Shown here one piece after another: positions 1 to 7,100 of a stretch of DNA of 64,000 bases (positions within the stretch are counted from its first letter, which is position 1; the number at the start of each line of letters is the position of its first letter). Origin of the DNA: Opacimonas immobilis (GTDB lineage Bacteria; Pseudomonadota; Gammaproteobacteria; Enterobacterales; Alteromonadaceae); contig NZ_CP182485.1 of the NCBI RefSeq assembly GCF_048282545.1, positions 2,232,001-2,296,000 of the forward strand. Reading direction: 5' to 3'. The notes under the pieces are model-generated. The model was not told where the DNA came from. It saw only the letters and a list, made by a program, of their open reading frames with translations, and made no database searches. The position numbers were made by a program, and so were the translations under genes.

Positions 1-25
1 CAACAATCAATACTTCTTGTAACAT
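1..25 (-). CDS. secG: SecG preprotein translocase subunit, N-terminal fragment
   Basis: Only the first eight codons (MLQEVLIV) lie in the window; the gene runs off the left edge. The ATG is preceded by AGAGG, which overlaps the tpiA stop codon, so it is translated right after tpiA. tpiA followed by secG is a common gammaproteobacterial order, and a short hydrophobic N-terminus fits SecG, a small membrane subunit of the SecYEG channel. The call rests mostly on gene order. Confidence 0.6.
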
Positions 26-33
26 GTAAACCT

Positions 34-774
34 CTATTTATTTGCAGCTTTGCAAATGTTTATAAATTCTTCTAATTGAAGGCTTGCTCCACCGACAAGA
101 CCACCGTCTATATCCGGTTGAGCAAACAACTCTGGCGCAGTTGATGCATTCACACTGCCCCCGTATAAAATTTTTAATGACTCGGCAACTGCCTCATCAT
201 GTTTTGCAAACCAAGCTCGAATAAACGCGTGTACCTCTTGCGCTTGAGCGGGCGTTGCAGTTTCACCAGTACCGATTGCCCATATTGGCTCGTATGCAAT
301 AATTGCGTTACCAAATCCTGCAATACCAACTGTATCAAGTACCGCTTGCAACTGCGCTTCTAAAAAGGCAAATAGATTACCGGCTTGTCGGGTTTCTAAC
401 GATTCTCCAACACATAATATCGGAGTTAAACCAGCCTCTTGAGCTCTGACAAATTTTGCTGCAACAAGGTTATTGTCTTCAGCAAACATCTCTCTGCGTT
501 CAGAATGACCGACAATCACATACTGCGCACCAACACTTGCAAGCTGCTCACTAGATATTTCACCCGTAAAAGCTCCAGACGCACTAGATGCCAGATTCTG
601 ACCACCTAATCCGAGGTCAGATCGGAACAAGGGTAAAAATACAGCTGGAGGACAGATCACGATATCAACTTCAGATAGATTCACATTACCTAAACCTTGG
701 TCAAAAGTTGTTACCAGGCTAGGATTACCATTGAGTTTCCAATTCCCAGCAACTAACTTGCGTCGTTGAATCAT
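34..774 (-). CDS. tpiA: Triose-phosphate isomerase
   Basis: Cytosolic glycolytic and gluconeogenic enzyme that interconverts dihydroxyacetone phosphate and glyceraldehyde 3-phosphate. The TIM-barrel signatures are present: the N-terminal NWKLNG with the catalytic Lys, VIVGHSERR with the catalytic His, and AYEPIWAIGTG with the catalytic Glu and loop 6, followed by the C-terminal phosphate-binding GGS and GGA glycine motifs. NWKLNG has Leu where Met is usual, which is conservative. I start at the ATG at 774 (MIQRRKLVAG, 246 residues), which has GGAAG seven bases upstream. An in-frame ATG six codons earlier has no such site. The gene follows glmM in the same direction and leads into secG. Confidence 0.97.
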   Translation of the reverse strand: MIQRRKLVAGNWKLNGNPSLVTTFDQGLGNVNLSEVDIVICPPAVFLPLFRSDLGLGGQNLASSASGAFTGEISSEQLASVGAQYVIVGHSERREMFAEDNNLVAAKFVRAQEAGLTPILCVGESLETRQAGNLFAFLEAQLQAVLDTVGIAGFGNAIIAYEPIWAIGTGETATPAQAQEVHAFIRAWFAKHDEAVAESLKILYGGSVNASTAPELFAQPDIDGGLVGGASLQLEEFINICKAANK

Positions 775-857
775 CGTTTGTCTTCCATGCAAGTGTACTT
801 AGGCGCGAGATGATACCCAAGCCTACTGATTTATACAAGAACAAAATACAGAAATGC

Positions 858-2204
858 CTATGCTTTGCTCACTTCTTCAACTACTGCGGCGATTTGCTGA
901 GCATTTTGTTGCGCAACATTATCATCTTCAGCTTCAACCATCACTCGAATAAGTGGTTCTGTACCGCTCTTGCGCAATAATACCCGCCCTGTGTCGCCCA
1001 TCGCCTGTTCCGCCGTAGCAACAGCATCTTGAACAGTTGAGTTAGAGATAAAGTCTTGCGAATCATCGCTGTAGCGAACATTTATGAGTGTTTGTGGGAA
1101 CTTTTTCATACCACTGGCCAAAGCATGTAAGCTCATATCATTACGCAGCATCGCAGTGATAACTTGTAATCCTGCCACAATGCCATCACCGGTTGACGTA
1201 GCTGCTAAATTGAGGATATGACCTGAACCTTCACCACCAATTAGCCAGCCATTTTCTTGCAATAATTCCATGACATAACGATCGCCCACTTTACTGCGTT
1301 TAAATGGGATACCTAATTGCTCAAGTGCAAGCTCTAAACCTAAATTGGACATTTGTGTACCGACAACCCCACCACTTAGGCGACCAGACTTTAATGCATC
1401 TCGAGCGATAATGAATAATATTTGGTCACCATCAATAACATTGCCCTTGTGATCAACAAGCATAATACGGTCGCCGTCACCATCCAAAGCAAAGCCCAAA
1501 TCAGCTCCGTGTTCAACAACCGCCTCAGCACACGCTTTCATAGAGGTAGCACCCACCTTGTGGTTTATATTGGTTCCGTTTGGTGATGTGCCTATAGTGA
1601 TGACCTCAGCGCCTAATTCACTCAGTACGTTAGGAGCGATGTGGTACGTTGCACCATGTGCACAATCCACAACGATCTTCATCCCTGTGAGCGATAATTC
1701 AGAAGGGAATGTCCCTTTACAAAACTCAATATAACGACCCGCGGCATCGTCAATCCGAACCGCTTTACCAAACTTATCAGCAGCCACACATTCCATTGGT
1801 TGATCGAGCATTGCTTCAATTGCTAACTCAACATCATCATCTAGTTTAAAACCATTGGCCGAGAAAAACTTGATCCCATTGTCATAATATGGGTTATGGG
1901 ATGCACTGATAACTATGCCTGCTTCAGAACGAAATGTCTTGGTCAAATAGGCAATCGCTGGCGTGGGCATCGGTCCTAATAAACCTACATTTAACCCTGC
2001 TGCAGACAAACCCGCTTCTAGTGCGGATTCCAGCATATATCCAGAAAGGCGTGTGTCTTTGCCAATTAACACCTTGTTAGTACCCTTGCCGGCAAGTACC
2101 TTTCCGGCTGCCCAGCCTAATTTTGTAATGAACTCTGGGTTGATGGCTGACTCACCGACACGACCTCGAATGCCGTCCGTGCCAAAATATTTGCGTTGAC
2201 TCAT
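858..2204 (-). CDS. glmM: Phosphoglucosamine mutase
   Basis: Converts glucosamine-6-phosphate to glucosamine-1-phosphate, feeding UDP-GlcNAc synthesis for peptidoglycan and LPS. At 448 residues it matches the family (445 in E. coli). The four phosphohexomutase signatures are in order: GTDGIRG near the N-terminus, the phosphoserine loop SASHNP with Ser102, the metal loop DGDGDR near residue 243, the sugar loop GGEGSGH, and the C-terminal phosphate loop RKSGTEPLIRV. It lies directly downstream of folP, as in E. coli (ftsH-folP-glmM), with AAGGGAAG upstream of the ATG, and is probably part of that transcript. Confidence 0.97.
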   Translation of the reverse strand: MSQRKYFGTDGIRGRVGESAINPEFITKLGWAAGKVLAGKGTNKVLIGKDTRLSGYMLESALEAGLSAAGLNVGLLGPMPTPAIAYLTKTFRSEAGIVISASHNPYYDNGIKFFSANGFKLDDDVELAIEAMLDQPMECVAADKFGKAVRIDDAAGRYIEFCKGTFPSELSLTGMKIVVDCAHGATYHIAPNVLSELGAEVITIGTSPNGTNINHKVGATSMKACAEAVVEHGADLGFALDGDGDRIMLVDHKGNVIDGDQILFIIARDALKSGRLSGGVVGTQMSNLGLELALEQLGIPFKRSKVGDRYVMELLQENGWLIGGEGSGHILNLAATSTGDGIVAGLQVITAMLRNDMSLHALASGMKKFPQTLINVRYSDDSQDFISNSTVQDAVATAEQAMGDTGRVLLRKSGTEPLIRVMVEAEDDNVAQQNAQQIAAVVEEVSKA

Positions 2205-2230
2205 TAACGTTTACTTCCCTTTGAGAATAA

Positions 2231-3055
2231 TTATTCGACTGAATTAGTCTGATTGAAAATAGTGACCAAATCGACTGTCTCGGCCACATCATGCACACGA
2301 AGAATGCTAGCTCCTTTAACGCACGCTAACATAGCACATGCCAAGCTTCCTGCCAAACGCTCAGGCGTGTCACGGTCCAATAATTTACCAATCATAGATT
2401 TGCGTGACATGCCGGCTAGAACAGGCACATTGAGATATTGGAACTTATTGAGATGTTTCAGTAATTGATAATTGTGTTCAAGAGTCTTACCAAAACCAAA
2501 TCCAGGATCGACTATAATCCTATCTGTTGCAATGCCCGCTGCCACACATGCATTAATACGCTGTAATAAAAAGTCATATACGTCACCAACTACTGAGGTA
2601 TACGTTGGGTTATCTTGCATCGTTCTGGGCTCGCCTTGCATGTGCATTAAACATACTGGAACCTGAAGTGAGGCAGCCGTTACAAGAGCATCGGGTTGTT
2701 GTAGCGCACACACATCGTTAATCATATCTGCACCAGCATTTACTGCAGCATACATGACTTCAGCCTTATTTGTATCAATCGAAATAACGCCATCAAACTC
2801 TTTACGTAATTCTTGGATAACGGGTACGACTCTGTTTATCTCATCTTCTGCTGTAACAGGCTTTGCTCCAGGACGAGTCGATTCACCGCCAACATCGATC
2901 ATTTTTGCGCCATCAGCAATCATTTGACGAGCTTGTTTTAGTGCAGTTTCTACTGAATCAAACTGCCCTCCGTCAGAGAATGAGTCAGGAGTGATGTTTA
3001 AGATACCCATTACTAATGGAGTATGAAAATTGTGAGAAACTTGAGAAAAGTTCAT
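2231..3055 (-). CDS. folP: Dihydropteroate synthase
   Basis: Condenses p-aminobenzoate with dihydropterin pyrophosphate in folate synthesis; it is the sulfonamide target. Visible signatures are MGILNITPDSFSDGG, VGGESTRPGA, the VISIDTNKAEV strand, and DPGFGFGKT. I choose the ATG at 3055 (MNFSQVSH, 274 residues) because AGGGA lies seven bases before it. A longer frame opening with GTG at 3076 would start within the ftsH-folP hairpin and has no ribosome site. The gene sits between ftsH and glmM, separated from ftsH by a strong terminator-like hairpin. Confidence 0.95.
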   Translation of the reverse strand: MNFSQVSHNFHTPLVMGILNITPDSFSDGGQFDSVETALKQARQMIADGAKMIDVGGESTRPGAKPVTAEDEINRVVPVIQELRKEFDGVISIDTNKAEVMYAAVNAGADMINDVCALQQPDALVTAASLQVPVCLMHMQGEPRTMQDNPTYTSVVGDVYDFLLQRINACVAAGIATDRIIVDPGFGFGKTLEHNYQLLKHLNKFQYLNVPVLAGMSRKSMIGKLLDRDTPERLAGSLACAMLACVKGASILRVHDVAETVDLVTIFNQTNSVE

Positions 3056-3076
3056 TGCGATATCCCTATTAAGCAC

Positions 3077-3101
3077 AAAACGCCGGCTTAGCCGGCGTTT
3101 T
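3077..3101. terminator. Symmetric hairpin between ftsH and folP
   Basis: A perfect 7-bp GC-rich stem (CGCCGGC / GCCGGCG) with a 3-base loop, flanked by AAAA and TTTT, so it reads as an intrinsic terminator on either strand. It lies 16 bases past the ftsH stop and just before the folP ribosome site. It probably reduces read-through from ftsH into folP-glmM. Confidence 0.8.
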
Positions 3102-3117
3102 AATACAGTATTACACG

Positions 3118-5040
3118 TTAGTGAGGTAAGTCACCTGGTTTACCTACTGGCTCGTCATCACCTTTGTCATTCAGAGTGGTCGTGCCACTATCATTGTTAT
3201 CAGGTTTGTTGTCACGACGTTCCCAATCCGCTGGTGGACGCACCTCAACACGTGCCATCAAATCATCAATTTGCAATGCATCAATGGTTTCATACTTCAT
3301 TAACGCATCTTTCATCGTATGCAAAATATCCTCATTATCTTTAAGAATTTGTTCCGCGCGTGCGTAGTTCCGATCCAAAATCTTTTTGATTTCAGCATCA
3401 ATTGCTTTGGCGGTATCATCTGACATGGAAGAGGATTTCGATGCAGAACGGCCAAGGAATACTTCACCTTCTTCTTCTGCGAACAACTGCGGACCCATTA
3501 CTTCGGAAAGTCCCCATTGCGTCACCATCTTGCGAGCAATGTCGGTGGCACGCTCAATATCATTAGACGCACCAGTTGTGACTTTTTCGTCACCATAAAT
3601 AATAGCTTCTGCAAGACGACCACCATACAAAGACGAAATCATGCTTTCTAAGTGTTGCTTTGAGTGTGATACACGATCTTTTTCAGGTAAGTACATCGTC
3701 ACACCTAGCGCACGCCCACGAGGAATAATAGATACTTTATAAACTGGATCATGTTCAGGCACGATGCGACCAACGATGGCGTGACCTGCTTCGTGATAAG
3801 CAGTCATTTCTTTTTCTGATTCAGACATCACCATCGTCTTGCGCTCAGCGCCCATCATAATTTTGTCTTTAGCCTTCTCAAACTGCTCCATATGCACTAG
3901 GCGACTGTTTGAACGAGCTGCAAATAATGCGGCTTCGTTCACTAGGTTTGCTAAATCCGCACCAGAAAAACCTGGCGTACCGCGAGCAATCACTGCGGGT
4001 TCCACATCATCCCCAATTGGGACTTTGCGCATATGCACCTTAAGAATGTGCTCACGACCGCGGATATCAGGTAAGCCCACAACGACTTGACGGTCAAAAC
4101 GACCAGGACGCAATAACGCAGGATCTAGGACATCCGGACGGTTCGTCGCTGCAATCACAATAATGCCTTCGTGCCCTTCGAAACCATCCATTTCGACAAG
4201 CATTTGGTTAAGAGTTTGTTCACGTTCATCGTGACCACCGCCAAGACCAGCGCCACGCTGGCGTCCCACTGCGTCGATCTCGTCGATAAAGATGATGCAT
4301 GGTGCAGACTTTTTAGCCTGTTCAAACATGTCACGAACACGCGATGCACCGACACCGACAAACATCTCGACAAAATCAGAACCGGAAATGGTAAAAAACG
4401 GAACTTTTGCCTCACCGGCAATCGCTTTAGCAAGCAGTGTTTTACCTGTACCAGGAGGACCAACCATCAACACGCCTTTAGGGATTTTGCCACCTAACTT
4501 CTGAAACTTTGAAGGATCTCTTAAAAAATCCACTAGTTCTGAAACTTCTTCTTTGGCTTCATCACACCCAGCTACGTCAGCAAAGGTCGTTTTAATTTGA
4601 TCTTCTGAAAGTAAGCGAGCTTTGGACTTACCAAAAGACATTGCCCCACGGCCACCACCGCCTTGCATTTGGCGCATGAAGAAAATCCACACACCAATCA
4701 GCAACAACATTGGGAACCATGAAATAAAAATAGAAGTCAATAACGATTGTTCTTGAGGAGGTTCACCTAATATTCTCACGTCTTGTTTCACTAAGTCAGA
4801 AACAAGTTGGTCATCAAAATACGGAATATAGGTGACAAATGTCTCACCTGTGCGTTTGGTGCCACGGATTTCGTTCTTGGAAGAATCAATTCTGACCTCT
4901 CGGATCATCCCTTGATTGGCTTCTTTCAAAAACGTCGTGTAGTCGGTTTGTGGGCGTGCGTTCTCGCCCGGAGAAAAGTTGTCAAAAACAGCCATCAGCA
5001 CTACTGCTATGACCAACCATAAAATTAGATTTTTCGCCAT
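3118..5040 (-). CDS. ftsH: ATP-dependent zinc metalloprotease FtsH
   Basis: Inner-membrane AAA+ protease that degrades misassembled membrane proteins and regulators such as LpxC and sigma32 in E. coli. From the ATG start (640 residues) the order is: an N-terminal membrane helix (about 4-20), a periplasmic domain, a second helix near 100-122, Walker A GPPGTGKT (194-201), Walker B IIFIDEID, the second region of homology, and the zinc site HEAGH (417-421). The tail is acidic and Gly/Asp-rich. An in-frame TTG three codons upstream has AAGAGG nine bases before it and cannot be excluded; the same ambiguity exists in E. coli. The gene follows rlmE, as in enterics. Confidence 0.98.
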   Translation of the reverse strand: MAKNLILWLVIAVVLMAVFDNFSPGENARPQTDYTTFLKEANQGMIREVRIDSSKNEIRGTKRTGETFVTYIPYFDDQLVSDLVKQDVRILGEPPQEQSLLTSIFISWFPMLLLIGVWIFFMRQMQGGGGRGAMSFGKSKARLLSEDQIKTTFADVAGCDEAKEEVSELVDFLRDPSKFQKLGGKIPKGVLMVGPPGTGKTLLAKAIAGEAKVPFFTISGSDFVEMFVGVGASRVRDMFEQAKKSAPCIIFIDEIDAVGRQRGAGLGGGHDEREQTLNQMLVEMDGFEGHEGIIVIAATNRPDVLDPALLRPGRFDRQVVVGLPDIRGREHILKVHMRKVPIGDDVEPAVIARGTPGFSGADLANLVNEAALFAARSNSRLVHMEQFEKAKDKIMMGAERKTMVMSESEKEMTAYHEAGHAIVGRIVPEHDPVYKVSIIPRGRALGVTMYLPEKDRVSHSKQHLESMISSLYGGRLAEAIIYGDEKVTTGASNDIERATDIARKMVTQWGLSEVMGPQLFAEEEGEVFLGRSASKSSSMSDDTAKAIDAEIKKILDRNYARAEQILKDNEDILHTMKDALMKYETIDALQIDDLMARVEVRPPADWERRDNKPDNNDSGTTTLNDKGDDEPVGKPGDLPH

Positions 5041-5107
5041 GTCACTCAACGTGTTTAACCTCTTGTCAAAACTAGCCGATTGAAAATTCAGCCACAGTAT
5101 AAGACTA

Positions 5108-5737
5108 CTATACTTTATAGCCTGTTGCCACTAAGTAAACCTCCCGAGAGCGTGCTCTTGATGAATCTGGCTTTCGTGTTTTTATAGTGGTAAATGTTTG
5201 TTTTAGTTCTTTAAAATATTCATCAAAGCCTTCACCTTGGAATACTTTAATTGCAAACGCACCATTTTTGCCCAACACCTGACGGCACATATCCAATGCT
5301 AACTCGCATAAATACATTGATCGAGCTTGGTCAACACTCGCGTTTCCGCTCATATTTGGCGCCATATCTGACAATATAATATCTACGCTGGTATCACCAA
5401 TTCTGTTCAATAAAGCTTCCAAAACTTTTTCTTCACGAAAATCACCTTGTAAAAAATCCACCCCAGCAATCGGATCCATTGGTAATATATCGCATGCAAT
5501 GACTTGACCTTGAGTACCAACTAACTCTGTTGCCAGTTGTGACCAACCGCCTGGTGCCGCCCCCAAATCAACCACCGTCATTCCTGGTTTGATTAATTTG
5601 TCTTTCGCTTGGATTTCTTCGAGCTTAAATACTGCACGAGAACGCAGACCTTGTTTTTGCGCTTTTTGCACATAGTGGTCATTAAAATGTTCGGTAAGCC
5701 AGCGTTTAGAACTCGCAGAATGCTTTTTTTTAGTCAT
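5108..5737 (-). CDS. rlmE: 23S rRNA (uridine-2'-O-)-methyltransferase RlmE
   Basis: SAM-dependent methyltransferase acting on U2552 in the A-loop of 23S rRNA during late 50S assembly. The Rossmann SAM motif VVDLGAAPGGWSQ is clear, and the K-D-K-E catalytic set is consistent with SRAVFKLEEI, LSDMAPN, IKVFQGEG and SREVYLV. The frame is open 33 codons further upstream, but the ATG at 5737 (MTKKKHSASS) gives 209 residues, exactly the E. coli length. The upstream extension would cover the divergent yhbY promoter. ftsH follows downstream. Confidence 0.96.
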   Translation of the reverse strand: MTKKKHSASSKRWLTEHFNDHYVQKAQKQGLRSRAVFKLEEIQAKDKLIKPGMTVVDLGAAPGGWSQLATELVGTQGQVIACDILPMDPIAGVDFLQGDFREEKVLEALLNRIGDTSVDIILSDMAPNMSGNASVDQARSMYLCELALDMCRQVLGKNGAFAIKVFQGEGFDEYFKELKQTFTTIKTRKPDSSRARSREVYLVATGYKV

Positions 5738-5748
5738 TGCGTAAAATA

Positions 5749-5803
5749 TTGGTACATCATAATAGATAGAGGTAGAATACACGTTTTCAAGTGCATTGTG
5801 CAA
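5749..5803. promoter_or_regulatory. Overlapping divergent promoters for rlmE and yhbY
   Basis: Plus strand: TTGGTA (5749-5754), 18-base spacer, TAGAAT (5773-5778), reading to yhbY. Minus strand: TTGCAC (5798-5803 complement), 18-base spacer, TATTCT (5774-5779 complement), reading to rlmE. The two -10 elements share the same bases, so the two promoters should compete. Both were found by eye. Confidence 0.4.
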
Positions 5804-5819
5804 AATAACTCGTATTAAT

Positions 5820-6116
5820 ATGGCATTATCTAACAAACAAAAGCAGTATCTTAAAGGGCTCGCCCACCCCCTTAAACCCGTCGTTCAGCTTGGTGGCAAT
5901 GGTTTTACAGAAGGAGTGTTGGCAGAAATCGAAAATGCCTTGGCGCATCACGAATTAATCAAGGTCAAAGTGCCATCCGAGGATCGTGATGAAAAAAAAC
6001 TCATTATGGACGCCATTATCCGTGAAACTGGAGCTGAAAAACTGCAAGTCATCGGCCATACCCTTATCATGTACAAAGCTAGTGAAGACAATAAGATAGA
6101 ACTTCCACGTAAATAA
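5820..6116 (+). CDS. yhbY: CRM-domain RNA-binding protein YhbY
   Basis: Small RNA-binding protein associated with pre-50S ribosomal particles in E. coli. The whole protein (98 residues) is one CRM domain: it begins LSNKQKQYLKGLAHPLKP, has the GNGFTEGV loop equivalent to the GxxG RNA-binding loop, and ends in LPRK like the E. coli protein. The ATG at 5820 is chosen by alignment of MALSNKQ with MNLSTKQ. A TTG-initiated frame eight codons upstream has no support. It is transcribed away from rlmE. Confidence 0.95.
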   Translation: MALSNKQKQYLKGLAHPLKPVVQLGGNGFTEGVLAEIENALAHHELIKVKVPSEDRDEKKLIMDAIIRETGAEKLQVIGHTLIMYKASEDNKIELPRK

Positions 6117-6133
6117 ACTGTACAGGAAGCACT

Positions 6134-6898
6134 ATGCAGATAAGTAAGCAAACGTTTGTTATTACTGGCGCTGGTTCTGGCTTAGGCTTAGCCACCGCAA
6201 AATATCTATCTGCACAAGGTGCACACTTAGCCTTACTCGATATCAATGCTGAACAATGCCGGTGCGCTGAAACCGAACTAGAATCGGACTCGGCTATTTC
6301 TTATGTAGTAGATGTGACAAATGAGGTACAAGTCGAAGATACCTTTGCACAGATTAAACAAAGCTTTGGTACTGTACATGGTTTAGTTAATTGTGCAGGC
6401 ATTGCTCCAGCGCAAAGAGTTCTGAACAAATCTGGGCAAGCGAACCCTCTTTCCGGATTTGCTTCCGTCGTCAACATAAACCTGATAGGTTCCTATAACT
6501 GTGCCCGAGTCGCGGCTCAACACATGGCATCCAATGCATCCGAAGAAAATGGCGTCATTATAAACACGGCTTCCGTGGCCGGCTATGAAGGGCAAATTGG
6601 TCAGACCGCTTATGCGGCATCTAAAGCTGGAATAATAGGATTATGTATCGCTTTAGCTCGAGACTTGGCGTCATCCAAAATAAGAGTTAACACCATCGCT
6701 CCAGGAATTATGGCGACTCCAATGTTATTGGGTATGCCACAAAATGTGCAAGATGCCTTATCGGAAACAGTAGTGAATCCCAAACGGCTGGGAGCACCTG
6801 AAGAGTTTGCCAAGTTAGTTGCACACATTATTGATAACGCCTATCTCAATGGCGAAACTATTCGCTTAGATGGTGCGTTGCGTATGGGGCCGAAGTGA
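6134..6898 (+). CDS. Short-chain dehydrogenase, HSD10-like (3-hydroxyacyl-CoA dehydrogenase type)
   Basis: Classical SDR of 254 residues. It has the NAD-binding loop TGAGSGLG near residue 11, NCAGIA, and the catalytic Ser in INTASVAGYEGQ, with the Tyr and Lys in YAASKAG. The GYEGQIGQ segment and the C-terminal LNGETIRLDGALRM closely resemble mitochondrial HSD10 and bacterial 3-hydroxyacyl-CoA dehydrogenases. A 3-hydroxyacyl-CoA or 3-hydroxy-2-methylbutyryl-CoA role is therefore likely, but the substrate cannot be read from sequence. No other beta-oxidation or branched-chain gene is nearby. It lies 17 bases after yhbY with its own AGGA site, and converges on the gene at 6909. Confidence 0.85.
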   Translation: MQISKQTFVITGAGSGLGLATAKYLSAQGAHLALLDINAEQCRCAETELESDSAISYVVDVTNEVQVEDTFAQIKQSFGTVHGLVNCAGIAPAQRVLNKSGQANPLSGFASVVNINLIGSYNCARVAAQHMASNASEENGVIINTASVAGYEGQIGQTAYAASKAGIIGLCIALARDLASSKIRVNTIAPGIMATPMLLGMPQNVQDALSETVVNPKRLGAPEEFAKLVAHIIDNAYLNGETIRLDGALRMGPK

Positions 6899-6908
6899 AC
6901 TAACCGTA

Positions 6909-7100
6909 TTAATTGCGCTTCGCTTGCTTCCACGTCCCACCGTATTGATATCCGTCTTGCTCTTTGATAGTTAATTGACAAGCTTTGCATACCAATATCC
7001 AATCAGATTGTTCTTGGTATTTGACCCGAAACATCTCTGCAACGATGGCCTGACAACCTATACAATGTTTTTCCGGTTTTTGGCGAGAACGTTTCCCCAC
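6909..7100 (-). CDS. Small zinc-ribbon-like conserved protein coupled to the Lon-like protease
   Basis: A 63-residue basic protein with two cysteine pairs (CIGC at 13-16 and CKAC near 38-41), spaced as in a zinc ribbon, and an aromatic, Gly-containing C-terminus (YQYGGTWK). It starts with GTG whose G is also the last base of the protease stop codon (TAGTG), so translation should depend on the upstream gene. I do not recognise a named family. Function is unknown; the coupling suggests an accessory or substrate-binding role for the protease, but that is inference. Confidence 0.65.
   Translation of the reverse strand: MGKRSRQKPEKHCIGCQAIVAEMFRVKYQEQSDWILVCKACQLTIKEQDGYQYGGTWKQAKRN

Noticed and set aside
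3056..3076. GTG start giving a longer FolP
   Set aside because: It lies against the terminator hairpin and has no ribosome site, while the ATG at 3055 has AGGGA at a good distance.
5738..5836. Upstream extension of rlmE by 33 codons
   Set aside because: The extension does not resemble RlmE, covers the divergent yhbY promoter, and the ATG at 5737 gives the exact E. coli length.
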